From: an uncultured Collinsella sp. | GTDB lineage: Bacteria > Actinomycetota > Coriobacteriia > Coriobacteriales > Coriobacteriaceae | Assembly (NCBI GenBank): GCA_902496115.1 | Contig: CABUZK010000027.1 | Span: 1-24,598, forward strand | Length of the DNA: 24,598 nucleotides | Direction of reading: 5' to 3' | In this document: piece after piece, positions 7,289 through 13,781 of the stretch | How the letters are laid out: every line of letters starts with the position of its first letter | Position numbering within the stretch: position 1 is the stretch's first letter | Translations under genes and position numbers: made by a program | Notes under the pieces: generated by a model | Databases searched by the model: none | What the model was told of the DNA's origin: nothing | What the model saw: only the letters and a program-made list of their open reading frames with translations

Positions 7289-7540
7289 CTAATCCTCGGC
7301 GGACCAATCGAGTCCGAACTCCTTTCGGGCATCCTCTTCGCTCATGACTTCGAGAAGGTCTCCGGGTTGACAACGAAGGGCGAGGCATAGCTGCTCGAGC
7401 GTGTTGAAGCGAATGCCGCGAATATGCCCTTTTTTAATACGGGACAGGTTCACGGGCGTGGTTCCAATCCTTTCGGCAAGTTCGTTCGAGGAAATCTTTC
7501 GCTCGGCCATGATCTTGTCGAGGCGAACAATTACGGGCAT
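7289..7540 (-). CDS. XRE-family helix-turn-helix regulator (DUF2975-associated type)
   Basis: An 83-residue DNA-binding protein made of one Cro/C1-type helix-turn-helix. MPVIVRLDKIMAERKISSNE leads into the recognition region TTPVNLSRIKKG, and TLEQLCLALRCQPGDLL is the usual end of the domain. Small regulators with this sequence style very often pair with a DUF2975 membrane protein, and that is the arrangement here. The upstream gene ends 9 nt before this start, and the Shine-Dalgarno AAGGAA overlaps its stop codon, so the two are translationally linked. It may repress its own operon and perhaps the divergent peptide operon through the inverted repeat at 8100-8118. That control is inferred. Confidence 0.85.
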   Translation of the reverse strand: MPVIVRLDKIMAERKISSNELAERIGTTPVNLSRIKKGHIRGIRFNTLEQLCLALRCQPGDLLEVMSEEDARKEFGLDWSAED

Positions 7541-7549
7541 GGCGTTTCC

Positions 7550-8062
7550 TTACGCAATCTCGTCGGAGTCGAGGTACAGCTCTCGAGCGTACAGGAAGAG
7601 CTGGGAAAGCATGAACAAGACGATGCCGAGAACCAGAGAGGTCCAGTCGAATGATGAAGCGATCTCTTGGGCGCCGACGGTCCCCTCGCCGCCAAACATC
7701 GAGACGGAGGCTTCGAGCGAGCCGGCGTAGAGACTGGTGGCAGCTTGAACAATGAAGAGAATGCCGAGCACCTTCAAGCACGTCGCAGACCCTTTCTTGA
7801 AGGGGTCTGCGCTCTTGATCGTCCACACGAGAACGGCGCTGAGGATGGTCGTAGCGATACCGATGACGGCAGGGGCCAATGTCGAAATCGCAAGGGCTGG
7901 ATACGCGGGGGAGTCTGCAATTACAGGGTTGTCGAGCACTTCGATTGCTGGCTTTAAGGAAAACGCCACTTGTGCGATGGCGGTGACGCAAAGGGCCGCA
8001 GAGGCTATCGCACATGCGATGCGGAAGGAATGAAGCCGGGGAGTGCGATTGTCGGAACTCAT
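7550..8062 (-). CDS. DUF2975-like four-helix membrane protein
   Basis: A predicted inner-membrane protein of 170 residues with four hydrophobic segments, at about residues 13-35, 53-82, 91-113 and 138-160. It ends in LFMLSQLFLYARELYLDSDE, which resembles the conserved DUF2975 C-terminus. Its place directly upstream of a small XRE regulator fits that family. DUF2975 proteins are of unknown function and are suspected to sense membrane signals for their paired regulator. The start at 8062 has a strong GGAGGTT ribosome binding site. The gene is divergent from the secreted peptide gene, and the two share a 120-bp control region. The family call rests on pattern recognition only. Confidence 0.65.
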   Translation of the reverse strand: MSSDNRTPRLHSFRIACAIASAALCVTAIAQVAFSLKPAIEVLDNPVIADSPAYPALAISTLAPAVIGIATTILSAVLVWTIKSADPFKKGSATCLKVLGILFIVQAATSLYAGSLEASVSMFGGEGTVGAQEIASSFDWTSLVLGIVLFMLSQLFLYARELYLDSDEIA

Positions 8063-8099
8063 AATAACCTCCGAAGAATTTAAAAAACTCAGGATACTT

Positions 8100-8134
8100 T
8101 TTAACAGTTTATGTTAAATTGACTTTGCCGGCAA
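8100..8134 (-). promoter_or_regulatory. Promoter of the DUF2975-XRE operon with overlapping operator-like repeats
   Basis: On the minus strand TTGCCG (8134-8129) and TAAACT (8111-8106) are separated by 17 nt. The inverted repeat TTTAACA-GTTTA-TGTTAAA (8100-8118) covers the -10. A perfect palindrome TTGCCGGCAA (8125-8134) covers the -35. Both are good candidate sites for the XRE regulator. Confidence 0.5.
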
Positions 8135-8147
8135 GTAATCACAGCAT
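8119..8147 (+). promoter_or_regulatory. Candidate promoter of the secreted peptide operon
   Basis: TTGACT (8119-8124) is a good -35 and directly abuts the inverted repeat at 8100-8118. The -10 at the correct 17-nt distance, CAGCAT (8142-8147), is poor, so an activator may be needed if this promoter is real. Confidence 0.35.
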
Positions 8148-8182
8148 GCTGCAACCGAAACCCCTCTAGATTGGAGAGGATT

Positions 8183-8548
8183 ATGTTCAGTACTGTTAAG
8201 TCGTGTAAGCTCCTGGTTTTCCTCGGCCTCGCTCTTTGTCTGTTGCTGCCGGGAGCCCCCGCTTTTGCGGATACCCCGATGCCTCCTTCCCAGGAGAGCA
8301 GCCAGTGTGCCCTCGTTGAGCCCCTCGGGTATACGGACGACGTCGTCGATACCTACTGGAGCTACAGCTGTCCTCGCGGCGTAAGCGGGCACAGCATCTC
8401 GATGTTCAACATCTCTTACAAGACGATCTCCTACCGAAATGGCTATCGCCGATCCGCGCATCATAGGGAATCCCGCCTCGCTGCAATGTGTTCCTGTGGT
8501 GTTCTTGGCACAACAGATAAATGGCAATTTGTCTATAGCACCTACTAG
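8183..8548 (+). CDS. Secreted Cys-containing peptide, bacteriocin-like candidate
   Basis: A 121-residue precursor with a clear Sec signal peptide: KSCK, then a hydrophobic core (LLVFLGLALCLLL), then APAFA with likely cleavage after residue 29. The mature part is about 92 residues, rich in Tyr, Ser and His, with four Cys at 42, 63, 103 and 105 and the ending WQFVYSTY. I recognise no domain. The order of secreted peptide, large membrane protein and ABC ATPase matches lactococcin 972-type loci, and the aromatic C-terminus is reminiscent of that family, but no firm alignment can be claimed. The start at 8183 is preferred because GGAG lies 6 nt upstream; a TTG at 8171 overlaps that site. A strong hairpin follows the stop codon. 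Confidence 0.7.
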   Translation: MFSTVKSCKLLVFLGLALCLLLPGAPAFADTPMPPSQESSQCALVEPLGYTDDVVDTYWSYSCPRGVSGHSISMFNISYKTISYRNGYRRSAHHRESRLAAMCSCGVLGTTDKWQFVYSTY

Positions 8549-8555
8549 ATGCGAG

Positions 8556-8584
8556 GAGGGGCCGAGCATTTTGTTCGGCCCCTC
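8556..8584 (+). terminator. Intra-operon terminator or attenuator after the peptide gene
   Basis: GAGGGGCCGA (8556-8565) pairs perfectly with TCGGCCCCTC (8575-8584), with a 9-nt loop and TGTT after the stem. The U-run is short, so partial read-through into the permease gene is likely. This would favour the peptide over the transporter. Confidence 0.7.
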
Positions 8585-8614
8585 TGTTCCGACTGGATGA
8601 GGTTAAGGTTGGCG

Positions 8615-10837
8615 ATGAATATGCTCAAAATCTCGAAGGCAATCTTTAGGTCGCTCCTCTCCTCCAGGTCGCTCTGTGTTGCCGTTGTTGCGTTGATGGT
8701 TCTTTGTGCTTTGCCCGTCTTCAGGAGCGCGGCTGGCATCGACGGACGGGTTGAATACCTCGAGTCGGGAATAACCCGTGTTGAGCAGGAATTGTCAGCA
8801 TCCTATGCGGATGCGCTTGTGAATGCGGGGGAGGAGGGCGTCTATACCTCTTCATCAAGCATGCCCGCGCTTCTGTACCCTCTTGCCGCGGGGCGTCTTG
8901 TCTTGGCGCCGCTCTCTCCTCTGCTTCCGTTTCTGCAGGTATCGGATGGAGCGTGCTCCTTTTATGACGGATCGAAGGAGTACTTGCTATGGGCCGCAAC
9001 GGCCGTTGCCGTCTCGTTCCTTGCCGCGCGTCTTAACAAACGTGAAAAACTCATCATCCAGGCACCGATGAGTGAGCTGGGCAGGCTTGTTGCATCGAGC
9101 GTATGGGCGAGTGTTTTTGCGATGCTTGCCGTCTTCGCCGTCAATCTTCCAGGGATAATCGCCGCACTTGTGAAGAATGGCCCGGGCTCGCTGTTCTATC
9201 CGATAGGCTACGTTCAATATGCGACTCCGGTTATCAAACCGGCTTGGCTGGTGTTCGCACAGACGGCCATCTTGCAATTCTTGGTGGCGGCGTTCATCTC
9301 GCTCGTCGTTCACCTTGCCGTGAAGATTGCCAATAACCCTACGCTTGGAATCGTGTTCGTATGTGCCCTGATGGGGGCGACGATGGTTCCTGGGTATTAC
9401 GGAAGATCCATCGCTTTACGTGAGTTCGCCCTGTTGAATCCCCTTACGTATGCGAACACTGAGTTGACCGTCGGTGCCTATAGCCCGTACCCGACAACGC
9501 AGATAGTGAATCTGCCTGGACTTTGCTTCGAGCGTGGCGCGATTACCCTCGTATGCGCAATCGGGATCGAGGTGCTGGCAATTAGCCTGCTTTGCGTTGC
9601 TGGAAAGAGCGGCTGCGCGCGCCCGATGCCCCCGATTTGTCTTGAGAGAGGTTCCTTCACCGCATCGAGAACGACAGCCCGTTCGAGCGCTTGTGCCTCC
9701 GCCGTTGCATACGTAAGAACGATGGGGAAGCTGCTCCTGCATTCTCCTGCCCTCGCCGTATGCGCGATTGCAATGTCGACGGCGATGCTGGCCCCGGCTC
9801 TGGTCGAGGTGTTTCCTGACGCTGGTGACGTTTCCGCTGTTCGGTATAGGGATGGGGAGCTCCGTTCAATAGATCGGTATCTAGAGCAGGACGCTGCGAA
9901 TATGGACGTCGAGGGCAAAGCGGCCCTGGAAGGCATGCGAGATGCTCTTTCGGGTTTCGTGTACGCGCCCACGCCTGCGGAGGGGTTTCGAAGCCTTGCG
10001 ACGTACGAGCGCGCTCGAGGCGAGCTGGGCGCGGCAGATGCGACCCTCCTGCAATCGATCGGAATCGAGCCGGAGACTCCTTCTCGTGTGGAGGCGCGCG
10101 CCCTTCTGCTCGAGTCGATCGCGAGCTTGCCGGACCCCAAGGTTTACGAGTTAAGTACGAAGATGCCCCCATTAATCCTCCTTTCCTATCTCCAGGCAGC
10201 GCTTCCTTCCTTGTTTTGGCTGTTGCCCGTGGTTGTCACATCGCTTGCGTGCACCCACCTGCGGTGCCGTTCCCTTCTGGTTTTCCAAGTCCCCGCAACA
10301 GCGCATGTGCGTTTTCTGACGGCTGTTGCGCTGTCTCTCCTGCTTGGCTTGGCGCTGCTTTTGGTGTCGATGGTTCCCGCTGCGGTTGTGTCCTTGATTA
10401 AGAACGGTGCGGGTGGTTCGGAGTATCCCGTCGCTCTCATTCGGGCGGGAGCTTCGACAACGTCCATGGTGGGGGAGGCGGTGTTGTGCAGTATTCCGTT
10501 GCTGGTCATGGCATACGGCGTGATTTCCGTCGTCGCTGCGTTGACAGCAGCGATTAGCCGCAACCCCGTTGTCACCGGAGTGGTTTGCGCGGTTCTCCTG
10601 GTGTTGGGTTCGTTGAGCGCTCATGTTGAAAGCGCGGGCATGGGCGCCGCGCTGCTGGCTCCATTCGCCTCGTTTGATCCCGCTTCCCAGGTGGGGACGA
10701 TTGGGTTCCTTGGGCGAGGGACGAACGCGATGCCTTTTGGAGAGGTCGTCGGCGCATCGGGCGCTCTGCTGGTGGTCTTGGGCGCCGTATCTCCGTTGAC
10801 GGTGCGCCTGAGCGTTCCGAAGATCGAAAGGGGATGA
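8615..10837 (+). CDS. Fused double ABC-2-type permease of the peptide locus
   Basis: A predicted membrane protein of 740 residues built as a tandem duplication. Each half starts with one membrane helix and a long exported loop of about 100-130 residues, then has about five more helices. Matching spots in the halves are VKNGPGSLFYP and IKNGAGGSEYP. Twelve helices in one chain would supply a whole transporter channel for the ATPase that follows. The likely role is export of, or self-protection from, the secreted peptide upstream, inferred from position. It does not look like the DUF1430 protein of lactococcin 972 clusters. The open frame reaches back to 8549, but that lies in the terminator hairpin. 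I chose 8615, which has AAGG 6 nt upstream; 8597 is possible. It overlaps the ATPase frame. Confidence 0.72.
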   Translation: MNMLKISKAIFRSLLSSRSLCVAVVALMVLCALPVFRSAAGIDGRVEYLESGITRVEQELSASYADALVNAGEEGVYTSSSSMPALLYPLAAGRLVLAPLSPLLPFLQVSDGACSFYDGSKEYLLWAATAVAVSFLAARLNKREKLIIQAPMSELGRLVASSVWASVFAMLAVFAVNLPGIIAALVKNGPGSLFYPIGYVQYATPVIKPAWLVFAQTAILQFLVAAFISLVVHLAVKIANNPTLGIVFVCALMGATMVPGYYGRSIALREFALLNPLTYANTELTVGAYSPYPTTQIVNLPGLCFERGAITLVCAIGIEVLAISLLCVAGKSGCARPMPPICLERGSFTASRTTARSSACASAVAYVRTMGKLLLHSPALAVCAIAMSTAMLAPALVEVFPDAGDVSAVRYRDGELRSIDRYLEQDAANMDVEGKAALEGMRDALSGFVYAPTPAEGFRSLATYERARGELGAADATLLQSIGIEPETPSRVEARALLLESIASLPDPKVYELSTKMPPLILLSYLQAALPSLFWLLPVVVTSLACTHLRCRSLLVFQVPATAHVRFLTAVALSLLLGLALLLVSMVPAAVVSLIKNGAGGSEYPVALIRAGASTTSMVGEAVLCSIPLLVMAYGVISVVAALTAAISRNPVVTGVVCAVLLVLGSLSAHVESAGMGAALLAPFASFDPASQVGTIGFLGRGTNAMPFGEVVGASGALLVVLGAVSPLTVRLSVPKIERG

Positions 10838-10842
10838 TCTCG

Positions 10843-11583
10843 ATGATTGGCCTTCAAACGCTGACGATCTCTTATGGAAAGAAGGTGCTCGTAGATTCGG
10901 TGGACGCTGAGTTTGCCCCGGGTACGGTCTACGGTCTCGTCGCTCCAAACGGGCATGGAAAGACGACGTTGCTGCGAGCGATGGCAGGTTTGCCGGGTCC
11001 TCGCGTGGACGGGAGCATCGTTCTGGATGAGGTGCAGGGAACGGGTACGAGAGAGGTCCGTTCTATGATCTTCTATGCACCTGGTGAGGGGACGCTGCTG
11101 TATCCCGGATTGCGTGCGGAAGATCACCTCAAGATGGTTTGCGATATGTGGCCGCATGCTCGTGATATCGAAGAGATAGTGGAGCAAACGCAGATAGGCG
11201 AGTTCGCGAAGATGAGGATCCGTACTCTGAGCCAGGGCATGAAGCAGCAGCTTACCCTGGCGATTGCGTATGCGACGGGTGCGCGGTACCTCCTATTAGA
11301 TGAGCCCATGAACGCGCTCGACCCCAGCAGGGTGGACTTGCATTCCGAGATTCTCAGGAAGATGGCCGATTCTGGTACGTGCATCATCATGTCATCCCAC
11401 ATCTTGGACTCGGTCGATAGGCTGTGCGATGAGATTCTGTTTTTGAAGGATGGGAGGCTCATTAAAAGCATTCCGCAAGATGATGCTGCGCCGAAGTCTC
11501 CCGGATCTCATTTCGCAAAGCCTGCCGGACGCGCCGAGGGTGCGCTAAGCACGTATCGGCGGCTCTACGGAGAGGGCGGGTAG
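10843..11583 (+). CDS. ABC transporter ATP-binding protein of the peptide locus
   Basis: A cytosolic ATPase of about 246 residues. Walker A is PNGHGKTTLL near residue 35, with His where Ala or Ser is usual. The signature is LSQGMKQQLTLA, Walker B is YLLLDEPMNALDP, and the H-loop is IIMSSHILDS. The Q-loop region reads FYAPGEGTLLYPGL, with no Gln at the expected place. The gene overlaps the permease stop codon: ATGA at 10834 is one possible start. AAAGGGG lies directly against that ATG but 9 nt before the ATG at 10843, so I chose the latter. It should power the fused permease. Its stop codon is followed in the same frame by a piece of another ABC ATPase. Confidence 0.88.
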   Translation: MIGLQTLTISYGKKVLVDSVDAEFAPGTVYGLVAPNGHGKTTLLRAMAGLPGPRVDGSIVLDEVQGTGTREVRSMIFYAPGEGTLLYPGLRAEDHLKMVCDMWPHARDIEEIVEQTQIGEFAKMRIRTLSQGMKQQLTLAIAYATGARYLLLDEPMNALDPSRVDLHSEILRKMADSGTCIIMSSHILDSVDRLCDEILFLKDGRLIKSIPQDDAAPKSPGSHFAKPAGRAEGALSTYRRLYGEGG

Positions 11584-11724
11584 TCAAGCCATCTGCTCGA
11601 CGACCTGGCAGACCTCACCAATTCGTTCTACTTCATCGAGGCCGGCACACTCGTGGAAAAGACCGAGTCGTCTTCGCAAACGCTCAAGCAGGAATACCTC
11701 GATACATACGAAGGAGGTGAATGA
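11584..11724 (+). pseudogene. C-terminal fragment of a second ABC ATPase
   Basis: Directly after the stop codon of the intact ATPase, the same frame encodes 46 residues. It begins SSHLLDDLADLTNSFYFI, continues EAGTLVEKTES and ends YLDTYEGGE with a stop at 11722. This is the H-loop and C-terminal tail of an ABC ATPase and lines up with SSHILDSVDRLCDEILFLKD of the intact protein. It has no start codon or ribosome binding site of its own. Its last codons provide the ribosome binding site of the next gene, suggesting the two once formed an operon. It is probably what remained after recombination or replacement of an older ATPase gene. Confidence 0.8.
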
Positions 11725-11725
11725 C

Positions 11726-12151
11726 ATGAAGACCGGCTCCGCCAAAATACCCATTGCGCTGGCGTTATTGGTCGCGATAGTCGCAATCGCAGTCTCTGCC
11801 ATATCCATAAAAGATGCGAACACCTTGAAACATGGCATTTCCGAAGGGTTCCGCCTAGACGGAGTGTACCGAGACCACGAGACCGGCTTAACCCAGCTCT
11901 CCTTCCTTGGGGAAGACGAAAACAGGTGGCAAATCGTCGACAGCAATGGAAATGTGACCGACGGTTCATTTGAGACAACCGGCGATCCGAACATCTTCAT
12001 GTTGGCCGACCAATCAGGAGATGATTACGGATTTGTCCACCTGGCTTACGCCTCCGCAGACGGAAACCAAGGAAGCCTTTATTTGAGCACCGGAACGTCG
12101 GTGCTCGAATTTGACAAGGTAACCAGCGGCCCGGCTTTCGTCGTGCCGTAA
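11726..12151 (+). CDS. Membrane-anchored protein of unknown function
   Basis: A 141-residue protein with one N-terminal hydrophobic segment (about residues 8-29, KIPIALALLVAIVAIAVSAI). The segment probably acts as an uncleaved anchor, leaving a domain of about 110 residues outside the cell. The exported part is rich in Asp, Gly and Ser with short beta-like stretches such as GVYRDHETGLTQLSFLG and QGSLYLSTGTSVLEF. I do not recognise the family. The start at 11726 is set by GGAGGTG (11713-11719); a GTG at 11717 overlaps that site and is unlikely. The gene follows the ABC ATPase fragment without a gap and is followed by a terminator. It may be an accessory or immunity factor of the lost transporter, which is speculation from position. 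Confidence 0.7.
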   Translation: MKTGSAKIPIALALLVAIVAIAVSAISIKDANTLKHGISEGFRLDGVYRDHETGLTQLSFLGEDENRWQIVDSNGNVTDGSFETTGDPNIFMLADQSGDDYGFVHLAYASADGNQGSLYLSTGTSVLEFDKVTSGPAFVVP

Positions 12152-12173
12152 ATGCAAATCGAGCGTCACGAGA

Positions 12174-12206
12174 GAAGAGGGGACTGGCCTTGCCAGCCCC
12201 CTCTTC
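12174..12206 (+). terminator. Terminator-like hairpin closing the peptide/ABC region
   Basis: GAAGAGGGG (12174-12182) pairs with CCCCTCTTC (12198-12206), and CTGGC pairs with GCCAG inside. One A-C mismatch separates them and the loop is 3 nt. The U-run is weak (CCCCTTA). Confidence 0.65.
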
Positions 12207-12234
12207 CCCTTACGGTCAAACGTCCAGTTCGTGA

Positions 12235-12267
12235 ATCATGACCACCCGCTATGTGGGTGGTCATGAT
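12235..12267. repeat. Perfect 13-bp inverted repeat
   Basis: ATCATGACCACCC (12235-12247) and GGGTGGTCATGAT (12255-12267) are perfect arms around GCTATGT. TTTAACAAT follows on the plus strand. It could end transcription from either side or mark an element end next to the IS256 remnant. Confidence 0.75.
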
Positions 12268-12298
12268 TTAACAATGTCAACTGAACCTGATCCAGTTT

Positions 12299-12364
12299 GG
12301 TTGATTTCCGATCTCAGCCGAACGTATTGAGTGGATAGGCCGTTTCCGCAGTCAGCCGAACGCC
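12299..12364 (+). repeat. 66-bp direct repeat, right copy
   Basis: It matches 6996-7061 with five mismatches in the same orientation. It abuts the 3' end of the IS256 transposase remnant on the minus strand, so it may be part of that element's end or of an older composite structure. Confidence 0.8.
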
Positions 12365-12664
12365 CGGTGCCCTCCCGGGCCCCGGGGGCGGCATTTTCCC
12401 AGTCGAAGGAACGGTGGAGATGCGTTTTGCACCACGCGGCTGCGGCGCTTGAGCTCGCGGTCGGTGCGCTCCTGCACGTTGTCGGTGCGCAACCCGACGT
12501 GGTGATCGTAGGGGAAGTCCAAGTAGGCCAGGGCCTCGGCCTCGGTCTCTTCCAGTACCTCGGCGGCCTTGGGGCGGAAACCCTCGATCTGCCTGATGGC
12601 GAGCTGGCAGAGCCCGCGCATGTGTTTGTTAACGTCGTAATTGCGGGTTTGGTCACATCGGGTT
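12352..12664 (-). pseudogene. IS256 (Mutator)-family transposase remnant
   Basis: The minus strand encodes the C-terminal part of an IS256-type transposase. MRGLCQLAIRQIEGFRPKA is followed by LAYLDFPYDHHVGLRTDN and VQERTDRELKRRSRVVQ, the family's FPxxHHxxLRTxNxxER signature. After RVVQ the frame diverges into unrelated residues and stops at 12352. The N-terminal two thirds, with the catalytic Asp residues, are missing. AT-rich sequence takes over above about 12665. It is a dead fragment marking old insertion activity. Confidence 0.75.
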
Positions 12665-12770
12665 TCCGGTCTTGAGCACGTAAAAATTAAAACAAATTGG
12701 CATTCAAGTTATTATTTACAGTCGTTTAAAGACGGAGTGGAATGCGAGCGCACAAGGAGACGCGGAATTG

Positions 12771-13397
12771 ATGAGAGTCTCAAAAAAAATAACTGTAGTG
12801 TTATCATCCTTCATCCTCTCTATTCTTCCATTTTTGATTCTATGGGCGGCTTGGTCGGCCCTCCCCGATACAATTCCAGCTCATTGGAGTGGGGGTGTGG
12901 TTGATCGATGGGGAAATAAGTTTGAATTGCTGGTCGTTCCGCTGTTTTCGCTGGTTGGTTCTATCGCAATTTCTGTGCACCTTATTGTTTCCACGCGGCG
13001 AAGGGAGTTCGCAGATTTCTCTGTTCGAATGCGACGGGACTTTCTTGCGTGCTATATTTCTGGCCTTCTTTTATCGACAACCTGTTCAGTGATAATTGCC
13101 GTGTGGGTTCAGTTGATTCTTACGCAAAACACTGCGGTTGATGGAGGGGTTGGACTATCGATCCTGTACTCCCTTCCCGGGCTATATGTGATTTCGTGCG
13201 CTTTGCCGCCTTTTTATGCGGGCGGCGGGAGCAAAAAGGCAGAGCGCCTGATAACAGCGCTCATTGGCGGCGCGGAGATCGTTCTTTGCGGGATAGTGCT
13301 TGAAGGTTCGGCTGCCTCTTATGCGATGATTGGACTGATGATTCTGTTCTGTGCGTTTGGGATTGTGTCGCAGGTTAGGGATAGCCGGTCCTTATGA
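12771..13397 (+). CDS. DUF1648/SdpI-like membrane protein
   Basis: A predicted six-helix membrane protein of 208 residues. After the first helix (residues 7-27) it has LPDTIPAHWSGGVVDRWGNK, the DUF1648 signature found in SdpI, the immunity protein against the Bacillus SDP toxin, and in related permease-like proteins. The later helices are at about residues 40-60, 80-103, 116-138, 150-168 and 176-196. The gene is visibly richer in A and T than its neighbours and follows an AT-rich leader, suggesting transfer. AAGGAGA lies at 12754-12760; it is 7 nt from a TTG at 12768 and 10 nt from the ATG at 12771, so either could be the start. A role in immunity is only inferred. Confidence 0.7.
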   Translation: MRVSKKITVVLSSFILSILPFLILWAAWSALPDTIPAHWSGGVVDRWGNKFELLVVPLFSLVGSIAISVHLIVSTRRREFADFSVRMRRDFLACYISGLLLSTTCSVIIAVWVQLILTQNTAVDGGVGLSILYSLPGLYVISCALPPFYAGGGSKKAERLITALIGGAEIVLCGIVLEGSAASYAMIGLMILFCAFGIVSQVRDSRSL

Positions 13398-13531
13398 GTT
13401 GAATTACTCATGCGGACATCTGAGAAGATATGTGGGCGGCCGCTCTCGGGGGGGGCGGGTGCCTGGGCTCGCCCCTACAATTGCCGATGAGACGTGCAAT
13501 CGCTCTTGAGATCCTGAGACGGAGGTTGCCA

Positions 13532-13630
13532 ATGAGGGATATCGAGACATCTCGCCTGCTGCTGCGGGCGTGGCGCGTGAACGATGCCGCGGAGGCAGCG
13601 TCGGTCTTCCGATGCGCGTCAGATCCTTAA
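13532..13630 (+). pseudogene. N-terminal fragment of a GNAT acetyltransferase
   Basis: After GGAGG (13521-13525) an ATG opens a 32-residue frame beginning MRDIETSRLLLRAW and ending FRCASDP, then TAA. This is the start of a RimJ/RimL-type GNAT N-acetyltransferase. The acetyl-CoA binding part is absent and the frame stops just before the rpmE promoter. The gene kept its ribosome binding site, and a TACAAT lies upstream near 13475. It is broken. Confidence 0.6.
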
Positions 13631-13668
13631 GGGCCAGCTCATGTCGTGCCTAAAAGACCGTGAACCTT

Positions 13669-13697
13669 TTGTGGGACGCGCGGCGCCGTGGTACCAT
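13669..13697 (+). promoter_or_regulatory. Promoter of rpmE
   Basis: TTGTGG (13669-13674) and TACCAT (13692-13697) are separated by exactly 17 nt. Transcription would start near 13704, just before the structured leader. Confidence 0.65.
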
Positions 13698-13701
13698 AGC
13701 C

Positions 13702-13781
13702 GAGTTTGTTGTCTTGGTCGGAAACCAAGACGCCTTATGCGCTGATCGGTAACCAGCGCCTGACCAATAAGGAGTCCTACC
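13702..13781 (+). ncRNA. Structured rpmE leader, candidate ribosomal-protein L31 leader
   Basis: Two hairpins precede the gene. GTCTTGGT (13711-13718) pairs with ACCAAGAC (13724-13731) around CGGAA, and GCGCTG (13739-13744) pairs with CAGCGC (13754-13759) around ATCGGTAAC. Both loops carry a similar TCGG-AACC theme. L31 leader RNAs, including a Coriobacteria type, have been proposed from comparative genomics. They are thought to bind L31 and limit its synthesis when it is in excess. The match to that model is inferred, not computed. Confidence 0.55.

Noticed and set aside
8114..8569. Minus-strand 151-codon frame opposite the secreted peptide
   Set aside because: The plus-strand frame has a textbook signal peptide and a ribosome binding site, while the minus-strand frame has neither.
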